A stretch of 64,000 bases of DNA, taken from assembly GCF_022387135.1 (NCBI RefSeq), contig NZ_CP092462.1:496001-560000 (forward strand). Direction: 5' to 3'. Source of the stretch: Comamonas sp. B21-038 (GTDB lineage Bacteria > Pseudomonadota > Gammaproteobacteria > Burkholderiales > Burkholderiaceae_C). Position numbers and translations under genes: made by a program. Positions 26,640 to 34,178 of this stretch are shown one piece after another (position 1 is the stretch's first letter; every line of letters begins with the position of its first letter). The notes beneath the pieces were generated by a model. The model had not been told where the DNA came from. It worked only from the letters and a program-made list of their open reading frames with translations, and ran no database searches.

Positions 26640-26987
26640 ATGTCAATCCAACTAGTTCCACCATGCCCCAAGTGCAATTCTGAATTCGTTTACGCCGCTG
26701 ATGATCTGCTAATCTGTCCTGAGTGCGCTCATGAATGGTCAGAAGATATTGATCAAGAAACTGAAGATGCTCCTACAGTCATCAAGGATGCGGTTGGCAA
26801 CATCCTGCAAGATGGAGATTGCGTAACTGTCATCAAAGATCTGAAGATCAAAGGATCTTCTCAGGTGGTGAAAGTTGGAACCAAAGTTCGTAATATCCGG
26901 CTCATTGGAGGAGATCATGATATTGATTGTCGGATCGATGGGATCGGTAGCATGCAACTCAAGTCTACATTTGTGAAAAAGGCTTGA
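26640..26987 (+). CDS. YjdM/PhnA-family zinc-ribbon protein, copy 2
   Basis: The 115 residues are identical to 10,250-10,597 except for Thr in place of Ala near the C-terminus (KSTFVKKA). Nucleotide identity extends from inside the 124-bp repeat upstream to the last codons and then stops: the stop codon is TGA here and TAA in copy 1. The duplicated block is therefore repeat right half, leader and gene, without the downstream DNA. Confidence 0.88.
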   Translation: MSIQLVPPCPKCNSEFVYAADDLLICPECAHEWSEDIDQETEDAPTVIKDAVGNILQDGDCVTVIKDLKIKGSSQVVKVGTKVRNIRLIGGDHDIDCRIDGIGSMQLKSTFVKKA

Positions 26988-27050
26988 GCCCGGGCTAACT
27001 ATAGGTGGATGTATTGCACCGCCCTTTATGGGCACAGCCTGGACTCATTT

Positions 27051-27174
27051 TTCTCGGCTTTAAGTTCCGCTGGCGGGTCTGCTGGGTGCCTGGACTATGG
27101 GGGTAGCGGCTAGGTTTTCCGCGCCTCGCTTCGATATCCCTCTGCTCAACTTCGAGGCTATCGCGGCCTGACGG
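27051..27174 (+). repeat. 124-bp repeat, copy R8
   Basis: The core GGACTATGGGGGTAGCGGC and right end GCGGCCTGACGG are present, and the left third is diverged. The right end and the ~100 bases after it resemble R11 (43,317-43,440), including the GC hairpin. Both occupy the same place, just after the end of the RepA-like gene. Confidence 0.7.
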
Positions 27175-27274
27175 ACCGCCATTTGGGCTTTGGTCTCGCA
27201 GGCCAGACCGATTCCTCGACTGCCTAGCATCCAGATCTTCACCGCGCGAGATGCATCTGCCTGGTCTGCCACTT

Positions 27275-27350
27275 GACTCCCCCGACTCCCCGTCCCCCTC
27301 TCCCCCTTTAGGGGAGGGGGACTGGGGAGGGGGACTGGGGAGTGGGGGGC
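27275..27350. repeat. GC-rich hairpin H5
   Basis: The arms ACTCCCCGTCCCCCTCTCCCC and the complementary GGGGAGGGGGACTGGGGAGT lie around a TTTA loop. The 13-base block GGGGACTGGGGAG is repeated once more at the right. The related hairpin H6 is at 43,541. Confidence 0.65.
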
Positions 27351-27417
27351 GTTTGAGCGAGGCTGCCCGCCGAGATTCTTGGATGGTGTACAGTCGATTG
27401 CCACTGAGCGTTTGGAG

Positions 27418-28983
27418 TTACGACGACAGGCGTACCATGCCCTCATCCCGGACGAGAACTCCTGTTGCCAGCATGGACTGGATTGCCTCGCGGACGTTCT
27501 TTGCGCGGTGGTTGCTCGCGTAGCCCTCTGCCCCGCTATCGTGCATCTCCTTGAAGGCTTGCGCGACCACCTTGCTGACGACCTCCTCGGTCGCCTCGCC
27601 CGGAGTTGGTTGCTCACTTTCATTCGCATCAATGGGGCGCAGATGCTGGCGGATGGCCTTCAGGGCAAGATCTGTTCGCTCTTGAGCCTTGGATTTAGGG
27701 CCTGCGAATGCCGCGATCGTGTTCGCTTGCGTGTCATTGCACTCCCGCACATGCCGCACGACGATGGATTGAAGTGGCTGGGGCTCGTGCGCCGGTTGGA
27801 ACTCGATGGGCTCGATCTGGAACCATCCCTTTGTGTGGTTGCCATCGCGCCCCTTATCAAGACGCCAGTAGCGACCCTCGCCGCTGTTGCCTACTTCGAT
27901 AGACACGTCAGGATTAGCGTGCAGGGCATATGCTCCTCGCGCACCACGACGAGGATCGTTTCCCGAATGATGAACGAGCAGTACCGCAGCCCCAGTCATA
28001 CGGGTCAGGCGCTGTATGTTAGCAATCATGCCTGCCATCGCTGAATTGCTGTTTTCCTCCGCAGTCCCGGCAAGTGAGGCTGACAGGGTATCAATCACAA
28101 TGAACTTGGCCTGGTGCTTCAAGGCCGTCACTGCCAATGCGTTGACGTCAGCCGTACTCCCAACATTGCAGGCATCAAAGATGTAGCGAATGCCCTTTTG
28201 ATGAACACCACCGCGGTCATGCTCAAGAGCTTGGACGCGTGTGCGCAGCCCCAGTTGCCCCTCCAATGCAACATAGATCACGTTGGTCTGGGTGACCGGG
28301 TGGCCAGCCCAGTCAGAGCCGTTGGCTACCGCCGCTACCATGTCCAGCAGTAATGCAGTCTTGCCTGCTTGAGACTCTCCCCACAAGATAATGACCTCCC
28401 CGCCGTGGAAGACGTCACGCACCAGCCATCCGAGACGCGGCATGTGCTCAAAATCTTCAGAGGTATGCGTTGGCAGCGTTCGCAACACCTCTACTGGAGG
28501 TGGAAGCGTGGGGTCGGGCAGGCGCGGCTCTTGCTTGGCGGCGAGACCTACGTCATCCGGGCTGTCAGTGGACGATGCGAGGACACTAGGCTCCATACGG
28601 ATGGTGTCTTCCGCAACCTTTGTCGGCCAGCCATGTGTCGGCTTCGGGTATGCCATATGGATCACTGCAAATGGGGCAACCTCTTGCTCTTTGCCAAGGC
28701 GCTGCCAATGAACATGCGCGGTTTGGACCTGCGCTGCTCCGGAGCTGGTTGAGATGTCGCAGTTAGCAGTGATCCTGGTTTCGCCTGGCTCGGCCTCAGT
28801 TTGGTCGAGCATTTCAGCAACTGTTGAGGGCGTGCTCCGGGCGCCTGCGTGGGTAGGGGACTTGTGAGCGGGTGCCCGCTCGTTTGCCTCCTCCTCTTGT
28901 CGGATGGCAAGGAACCTGAATGCTGCGGCTTGGAGGCGACCCATTTCCGGATCTTTGCGGGTGTTGTTGTGTGTATTCGTCAT
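27418..28983 (-). CDS. RepA/RecA-like hexameric ATPase (left island)
   Basis: The 521-residue protein has a disordered N-terminal ~180 residues. A RecA-fold ATPase domain follows with Walker A GESQAGKTALLLDMV and Walker B KFIVIDTLSASLAG. It also has GAAVLLVHHSGNDPRRGARGAYAL, as in RSF1010 RepA-type replicative helicases (AAA_25 group). The C-terminus is a helical region. The start at MTNTHN is chosen by comparison with the right-island copy (43,673-45,244). Such proteins act in plasmid or element replication, so the island may be able to replicate after excision (inference). Confidence 0.82.
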   Translation of the reverse strand: MTNTHNNTRKDPEMGRLQAAAFRFLAIRQEEEANERAPAHKSPTHAGARSTPSTVAEMLDQTEAEPGETRITANCDISTSSGAAQVQTAHVHWQRLGKEQEVAPFAVIHMAYPKPTHGWPTKVAEDTIRMEPSVLASSTDSPDDVGLAAKQEPRLPDPTLPPPVEVLRTLPTHTSEDFEHMPRLGWLVRDVFHGGEVIILWGESQAGKTALLLDMVAAVANGSDWAGHPVTQTNVIYVALEGQLGLRTRVQALEHDRGGVHQKGIRYIFDACNVGSTADVNALAVTALKHQAKFIVIDTLSASLAGTAEENSNSAMAGMIANIQRLTRMTGAAVLLVHHSGNDPRRGARGAYALHANPDVSIEVGNSGEGRYWRLDKGRDGNHTKGWFQIEPIEFQPAHEPQPLQSIVVRHVRECNDTQANTIAAFAGPKSKAQERTDLALKAIRQHLRPIDANESEQPTPGEATEEVVSKVVAQAFKEMHDSGAEGYASNHRAKNVREAIQSMLATGVLVRDEGMVRLSS

Positions 28984-29106
28984 AATTAGCTTTCCGAACG
29001 AATCCTGATAATTGCAGGACACCCGACCTAGTCTGGCCAGTCCATGGTCATAAACTGCTAGGTGCAGGTGTCCTATTTCACTGGTAATGATGGAGATGCT
29101 GCTCTA

Positions 29107-29442
29107 TCAATTCAGGTCCGTGTCGTTTGGCTGCGTAACTACTGGCGGTGCGCTCGCCGCAGTGTGCTTAAGCGCGATTGCCTTCGGAATAATGTGCCTA
29201 GTCCGCCGTGCGCGATCCGCTAACATGTCCATGTTGTCAATGAGATGGTCAAGCTTCTTTTCTAAGCGTTGCAAGGCTTCTGCTTGCCTCGCGATATCGC
29301 CTGCTAGCAATTCCAGCGCAATTTGTTCTGGAGAATCCCAATCTTCAGTTTCATATTCCAATTCTTGAGCATCAGGGCTTGAATGGTCCTCGTCAAAGCT
29401 TGAGGTGAAAATTACGGTGTGGTCGTTGATAACTTTGATCAT
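29107..29442 (-). CDS. Small acidic coiled-coil protein
   Basis: The 111-residue protein has an acidic N-terminal half, then a helical segment PEQIALELLAGDIARQAEALQRLEKKLDHLID, likely a coiled coil. It resembles the proteins at 29,736-29,990 and 45,348-45,698 in having an x-QIAL-x-LL heptad-rich segment. The start at MIKVINDH is chosen; an in-frame ATG at 29,484 lies inside the 113-bp upstream repeat and would add MSSGGF. It lies just upstream of the RepA-like gene on the same strand and is probably an accessory replication or partition factor (inference). Confidence 0.5.
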   Translation of the reverse strand: MIKVINDHTVIFTSSFDEDHSSPDAQELEYETEDWDSPEQIALELLAGDIARQAEALQRLEKKLDHLIDNMDMLADRARRTRHIIPKAIALKHTAASAPPVVTQPNDTDLN

Positions 29443-29459
29443 GTGATACTTTCTCAAGT

Positions 29460-29572
29460 GCGTGATAAACCCTCCGCTGCTCATGCGCGAATGTGATTGA
29501 GTAAGAGGAAGGAGCGCTACGTACAGCTACTGCACCGCTATGGCGGTGGCTTCGCATACGTAGGTATGGATG
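29460..29572. repeat. 113-bp direct repeat, copy A, upstream of small gene
   Basis: About 113 bp are shared with 30,561-30,673, and each lies about 20 bp before a minus-strand start codon. The repeat contains a cruciform: TACGTA arms around GCACCGC TAT GGCGGTG. It carries an ATG reading MSSGGF on the minus strand. It is probably the promoter and leader of the gene. Confidence 0.6.
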
Positions 29573-29735
29573 TAGTCTGAGAGACAACTAATAGGGAGAG
29601 GTAAGTCATAGTTCGCTTCATGGATTAGATGTGATCAATCGTCTTGGTCACGCGCTTGCTGAGCCCCAGTGGCTTGAACAACTGGGGCCAGCGTCCTATG
29701 TCATGCAATTACAAGGAGGGCGAAACTCCGGCTGA

Positions 29736-29990
29736 TCAGGCTCGCTTGCCAGCCCGCCGTGTCGTAGTCGTTTTGCGAGCTGTACGGCGACTCTTGGTTT
29801 GGTTTGGCGATGCGACATTGCGAATTTGCGCTATCGCCTTGTCACGACGATCCATCTGCCAGACGATGTCGCTTAATGCATCCGTGCGGTGCATGAGTTT
29901 GCTCAGCATTGAGTCCATGCGCTCAATAGTCTGATGTTGAGAGGCCACACGATTCGCCAAGATGGCCAAGAAGATTTGGTCTGTTGTCAT
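29736..29990 (-). CDS. Small basic coiled-coil protein
   Basis: The 84-residue protein has a heptad-rich segment (IFLAILANRVASQHQTIERMDSMLSKLM) and a Lys/Arg-rich tail (SRRTARKTTTTRRAGKR). It matches the layout of the right-island protein at 45,348-45,698 (LALLVGHVATQQQSIAQM, then a KR-rich tail). Hence the two are probably positional homologues. The start at 29,990 has AGGA upstream. The basic tail suggests nucleic-acid binding; the function is unknown. Confidence 0.55.
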   Translation of the reverse strand: MTTDQIFLAILANRVASQHQTIERMDSMLSKLMHRTDALSDIVWQMDRRDKAIAQIRNVASPNQTKSRRTARKTTTTRRAGKRA

Positions 29991-30077
29991 GATGTTTCCT
30001 TAGTTTCTGGAACACCGCTTAAAGAGATTGCGGCGTGCAGCGACACTCGGCTGCGAAGCAGCCCGGTAGGCACAGAT

Positions 30078-30539
30078 TTACGATGCGAACTGCGCTGCCG
30101 CGCTCGGCGTAGTGCTGGAGAGCGGCTGCAAGATTGCTCGCATGTGACTACGGATCTCAGGGTCAGGATCGCTGACAGTACCGAAGAGCGAACCTACCGC
30201 TGCATGGCGGATGGCTGGCAGGTGGGCTTGCTCATGTGGAGCGCAATCCGCCAATACCTCATGTATCGTTTGGCTCAAGCGCGAAGGAGCCCGCTGCAAA
30301 GGAGGCAGGTAGATGGGCCGTTTTGCCGTGTCGCCATTAGGCAGATAGCGGCGGCGCTTCCAGATTGCACCGGCCTGCCAAGGGGGCATACAGACGTTCA
30401 ATGGTTCCGCTGAGACCATAACCGCTTCCGTTGTGCCCACGTGCGTTGCTAGCTTGGCTACTCCAGGTGCGACACGACGCTGCAGAGGAGGCAGGCGTTC
30501 TGACGTCTTCAATGATTGGTGCTTTTTGCTCTTAGGCAT
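30078..30539 (-). CDS. Uncharacterised island protein
   Basis: The 153-residue, Pro- and Arg-rich protein starts at MPKSKKHQS, chosen since this ATG lies just past the 113-bp repeat. The C-terminal part (LADCAPHEQAHLPAIRHAAVGSLFGTVSDPDPEIRSHMRAIL) has HEAT-like helical character. No family is recognised and there is no counterpart in the right island. Codon use is acceptable, but confirmation is lacking. Confidence 0.4.
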   Translation of the reverse strand: MPKSKKHQSLKTSERLPPLQRRVAPGVAKLATHVGTTEAVMVSAEPLNVCMPPWQAGAIWKRRRYLPNGDTAKRPIYLPPLQRAPSRLSQTIHEVLADCAPHEQAHLPAIRHAAVGSLFGTVSDPDPEIRSHMRAILQPLSSTTPSAAAQFAS

Positions 30540-30560
30540 AGAAATTCCATCAAGATTTGC

Positions 30561-30673
30561 GCGTAACAAACCCTCCGCTGCTCATGCGCGAATGTGATTG
30601 AGTCAGAGGAAGGAGCTCTACGTACAGCTACTGCACCGCTATGGCGGTGGCTTCGCGTACGTAGATACAGATG
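30561..30673. repeat. 113-bp direct repeat, copy B, upstream of small gene
   Basis: This is the second copy of 29,460-29,572, directly before the gene at 30,078-30,539. Here the conserved ATG opens an 11-codon minigene (MSSGGFVTRKS) that ends before the main start. That supports the idea of a leader region. The cruciform with CTACGTAC/GTACGTAG arms is kept. Confidence 0.6.
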
Positions 30674-30863
30674 GAAGTTGGACGGCGGCGAGGTGGCGGG
30701 AGTAGTGAGTCATCGTGCGCTTTCTGGTTCAGATGCGACCGATCATCTCACCACACGCCTACATCGCAAATTTAGGACAAGTCCATAGCCACATTTCCGC
30801 GTTAGCTTGCCCTTTGCCAACGATGCGGTTGCGTGGCCACTTGTGCTTGTGACCTCAAATGGA

Positions 30864-31625
30864 CTAAATTCTCTTGATGACTCCGTTCACCTTAGTCTTT
30901 GTTACCGGTTTTTCGGAGAAGTAGATCATCCAGATTTGATGAGTGATAGCTTTTAGCTCATTTTTGCTAAAATACTTGTACTTAATTGTGCCGCCTTTGA
31001 TCGGTACACATTTATAAGCATTTGCGATCCGGATGTAAATCAACTCAATCATGTAGCCTTGCAGGTCTTTTCGGCTGACCTCTTGTTTATCATTCCGCAG
31101 TATTGACGCCTTGCGAGCTATGGTGTTGATCTGGTGCCTTAGGTCTATGCAATGATTTTTCCATGCCACATCGGCAGACTCATCTGCTGGACGTTGTAGC
31201 TCCGCGGACATCAGCTGGCCTAGCTTGATGTAAGGGTCATCTTTGTGGTCAGTGCTGGATCTGGTGAGCAATTTTGATAATTTCTCACACGCATTCTGAA
31301 GCGCTTCGTAATACTCTTTGTCATCGAGGGTGGGGCGCACGACAGACTTGCCAATGAGTGGATTTTTGAGACTCGCGTTAAAACGGATCATTCTTATCGC
31401 GTTGTGTAGATCCCACTGACCGCTGTCATTGGGAGCACCGTCATTAGATGCCGGAATTAATTCGCTGTAGTCTCTACTCGGTGCGTTTTCTAGGCCACGA
31501 ATGATGGAAGAGAGCATGGCGAGCTCGTTTTCGGTTGGGGGGCCACTGTTCATGGTTAAGGTCATCCCTGCGTCTGCGAAGACCTTCGTTAGTGCTTGAT
31601 ATTCTTGCGCCTCTAGTTTGTCCAT
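30864..31625 (-). CDS. Uncharacterised soluble protein, left-island cargo
   Basis: The 253-residue charged, mostly helical protein has no signal peptide or membrane segment. Recognisable features are only a polar N-terminus, a helical middle (EYYEALQNACEKLSKLL) and a Lys-rich end (KVNGVIKRI). It is more AT-rich than its neighbours, which suggests a different origin. It is absent from the right island. Function unassigned; defence-type cargo is a possibility given the position, but nothing in the sequence proves it. Confidence 0.6.
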   Translation of the reverse strand: MDKLEAQEYQALTKVFADAGMTLTMNSGPPTENELAMLSSIIRGLENAPSRDYSELIPASNDGAPNDSGQWDLHNAIRMIRFNASLKNPLIGKSVVRPTLDDKEYYEALQNACEKLSKLLTRSSTDHKDDPYIKLGQLMSAELQRPADESADVAWKNHCIDLRHQINTIARKASILRNDKQEVSRKDLQGYMIELIYIRIANAYKCVPIKGGTIKYKYFSKNELKAITHQIWMIYFSEKPVTKTKVNGVIKRI

Positions 31626-31883
31626 CTACATCTCCGAATTTGCCGCGGCGCGGCTAGGTCATTGCGTATTTTGATGGAGCTTGCGCGCTTCGTGGGTGAT
31701 CTTTGTCACTGCATTGCGGGCGAATGCCAATATGACATGGGTAGCGCAATGGGTAGCGTCTGACCGATTGCGGCTCTCCCATGCCGGCTGCTGCTTCTTA
31801 GTGGCGAGGATGGCTACTTTGTGAACTTCAAATTGTCAGATTGCTCGCTGTGGGTGCCTAGCTGCAGTACGGTAGTCATTGCT

Positions 31884-32591
31884 CTATACACTGGTACTGA
31901 ACATTGCTCCTACCCCGGTTGTCACGGCCATAGCAAGGGTGCCCCAGAACGATACCCGGATAGCGCTCTTGAGGACTGGTGTGTTTCCCACAGCGGCAGC
32001 CGCAGCTCCGAGCATTGCTAAGAAAATTATGGCTGTCGCGACAATCCAATAAAGCAGGCTGCTCTGAGGTGCGAGCAGCACCACTACTAAAGGCATGGCG
32101 GCGCCTGCGGCAAAACTTGCCGCTGATGCCAATGCCGCTTGCACTGGACGAGCATTCAAGGTCTCGGATATACCTAATTCATCTCGCGCATGAGCGCCCA
32201 ATGCATCGTGAGCCATTAGTTGTGTAGCAACCTGATCCGCAAGCTGCTGATCAAGACCACGTTGAATGTAAATTGCTGTGAGCTCCTTGTGCTCTGCTTC
32301 TGGATTGTTTAATAGCTCTTCCGACTCTCGTGAAAGATCTGCTTTTTCTGTATCAGCCTGAGAATAAACAGATACGAACTCACCTGCAGCCATGGACATA
32401 GCACCTGCAACTAGAGCCGCAATCGCCGTGGTGATGATGCTGGCATGACTCGCACTGGCTGCAGTTACTCCGGCGATCAAACTGGCAGTGGAAATAATGC
32501 CATCATTTGCGCCTAATACGGCAGCACGGAGCCAGCCAATATGTTCAGTGCGATGAGCTTCAGGATGGGTGCGATAGTAAAGCTTGCTCAT
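31884..32591 (-). CDS. VIT1/CCC1-family metal transporter
   Basis: The 235-residue protein of the VIT1/CCC1 family has an N-terminus HIGWLRAAVLGANDGIISTASLIAGV, with the conserved family residues. Then come GAMSMAAGEFVSVYSQADTEKAD and an internal soluble helical segment. Three more membrane helices follow. Relatives move Fe(II) or Mn(II). The start is the ATG at 32,591. It sits just downstream of the cytochrome b561 gene on the same strand, and together they make a metal/redox cargo pair that the right island lacks. Confidence 0.88.
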   Translation of the reverse strand: MSKLYYRTHPEAHRTEHIGWLRAAVLGANDGIISTASLIAGVTAASASHASIITTAIAALVAGAMSMAAGEFVSVYSQADTEKADLSRESEELLNNPEAEHKELTAIYIQRGLDQQLADQVATQLMAHDALGAHARDELGISETLNARPVQAALASAASFAAGAAMPLVVVLLAPQSSLLYWIVATAIIFLAMLGAAAAAVGNTPVLKSAIRVSFWGTLAMAVTTGVGAMFSTSV

Positions 32592-32627
32592 AGTCAAATA
32601 TAAGGTTGTGTAATTCTATTTGCGAGC

Positions 32628-33182
32628 TTATGTGCGATTCGCTGGAAGCATGCGAGTGAGAGTGTTATCTCGCATTATATAATGATGAATCAAAGCTGCT
32701 GCTGCATGCAATGCAATAAGGAAATAACCTAGGTTGCCAATCGTCTCGTGTACATCTTTCAACTGGCGAGATAGTTGGATATTTGTATTAATTAAGCTAG
32801 GTATAGATAAGCCAAAGAGGACGATTGGCTTTCCTGACGCGCTCAAAGTGAGCCATCCCAGTAGTGGCATAGCAAACATAAATAAGTACAAAGCGTAATG
32901 CATCGCACTCGCAAGCCTGCTATGCCATTTAGATGGTGGAGGCACAATATCAGGCCCTGCCCCAGCTTGACTGCGAACAAGAATTCTTATAAAAACCACC
33001 GCTAATACGCTCAGGCCCAAAAGAAAGTGCAATGACTTCATGACATCTCGTGCAATATTCCCTTTGGGAAATAGTCCATGTAGTTCCATGCTTGCATACA
33101 CTGCAACGATGAGAATTACGGTTAGCCAATGCACAAATATAACCCACTGGCTATATTTATGTTGCGAATTTTTAATACTCAT
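32628..33182 (-). CDS. Cytochrome b561-family protein
   Basis: The 184-residue membrane protein has four predicted helices and conserved His residues: VIFVHWLTVILIV, VMKSLHFLLGLSVLAVV, SAMHYALYLFMFAMPLLGWL, and GYFLIALHAAAALIHHY. These fit the bacterial b561 family (two haems, membrane electron transfer, often from superoxide or quinone). The start MSIKNSQHKYS at 33,182 is preferred, with CGGAG upstream. It may be cotranscribed with the metal transporter gene 36 bp downstream. Confidence 0.85.
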   Translation of the reverse strand: MSIKNSQHKYSQWVIFVHWLTVILIVAVYASMELHGLFPKGNIARDVMKSLHFLLGLSVLAVVFIRILVRSQAGAGPDIVPPPSKWHSRLASAMHYALYLFMFAMPLLGWLTLSASGKPIVLFGLSIPSLINTNIQLSRQLKDVHETIGNLGYFLIALHAAAALIHHYIMRDNTLTRMLPANRT

Positions 33183-33930
33183 GTCAAGCATCTCCGGTGA
33201 CTCAATTGAAAAAGGAATGCTGGCAGATATGTCCAGACTATAGGGGATGTGCTGCATTCTATTTCAATAGCCCCTTAAACAGGTGAGAATTTGAATGCGA
33301 AACATTATCAATCGCTATAACCGCATGTTCTTATCCGCAGCGTGATCATTAAGGTGCAGCTGGATTATGTAGACCTTAACGCGTTGATGACATTCGGCAC
33401 GATGTCATTTTAGAACGGTCTTTCTAGCTGAGGTTTTTTGCGCGCCTGGAAGCTGAACATGCGCAGGTTCACTGTTCGCCGTACGCGAACGCATTGATGG
33501 CTTTGCGGCACACAAGGGAATGGGGCTGACGTCTGCTGTTAGTTGCATTCGTCTCCCCACTTCATTGCCTGTTATCTAGCAAGATTCAGGCTCGTTGCCT
33601 ATGTTAGATCGAGACTAGTTGCTGACGATGCATTGGCTTTCACCCATGCAATCCCCTCATCACGCGCACTGAGGTGGGCAGTGCACATGCTGAAAACGGG
33701 CTCTAATGGGCGAGGATGGCTGCTTGACTTGCGCTGGGCAGGGCTTCACCAGGCGGACGCTGGCTTGTGGAGGGTTTTAGTCAGGCGGGCAACTGGTGTG
33801 GCTCTGATTGACCGGGCTCTGTACCTCGATTTGGGTAACTCGAGGGCTGCCTGATGCTCGTTGCGAGCACGACTGAATCCACAAGATGTGCAGCAGTTTG
33901 ATATATCGAGCCGAGACTACCGATAGTTCT
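33183..33930. other. Non-coding gap in left island
   Basis: About 750 bp without a credible gene. Apart from the short block GGCGAGGATGGCT near 33,710, which also occurs near 31,806, I see no RNA gene, array or strong promoter. The DNA leads into an IS remnant upstream of the IPTL-CTERM gene. Confidence 0.4.
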
Positions 33931-34073
33931 CTATCGGGCTTGATGGTCAGGTTCCCTCGTGCCTTCAACGCTGCGTTGTACACCTTCCAGTTCTTTGTCA
34001 GGTATCTGCCCCCCCCATCTTGACTCTCTCATCTCTCCAGTCCAACTCGGTTCGGTCGTAAATTCTTCAACAA
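33931..34073 (-). mobile_element. Remnant of IS903-type 5' end
   Basis: This segment matches the first ~145 bp of the IS at 23,796-24,828 (transposase start region, block GTTGTA.GCCTTCCAGTTC) and is heavily mutated. The terminal repeat is reduced to TTCAACAAC. It lies about 100 bp before the IPTL-CTERM gene at 34,179. A better kept remnant is placed likewise at 46,166. Confidence 0.6.
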
Positions 34074-34178
34074 CTTCATACTAGGGTTATCTCTATACCG
34101 TGTTTCAGGGATTGACAGATTCTGCTGTGCGCGCCACATTAAATGTGATTTTTTGTAAAATTTACGAGGCGTACGCAA

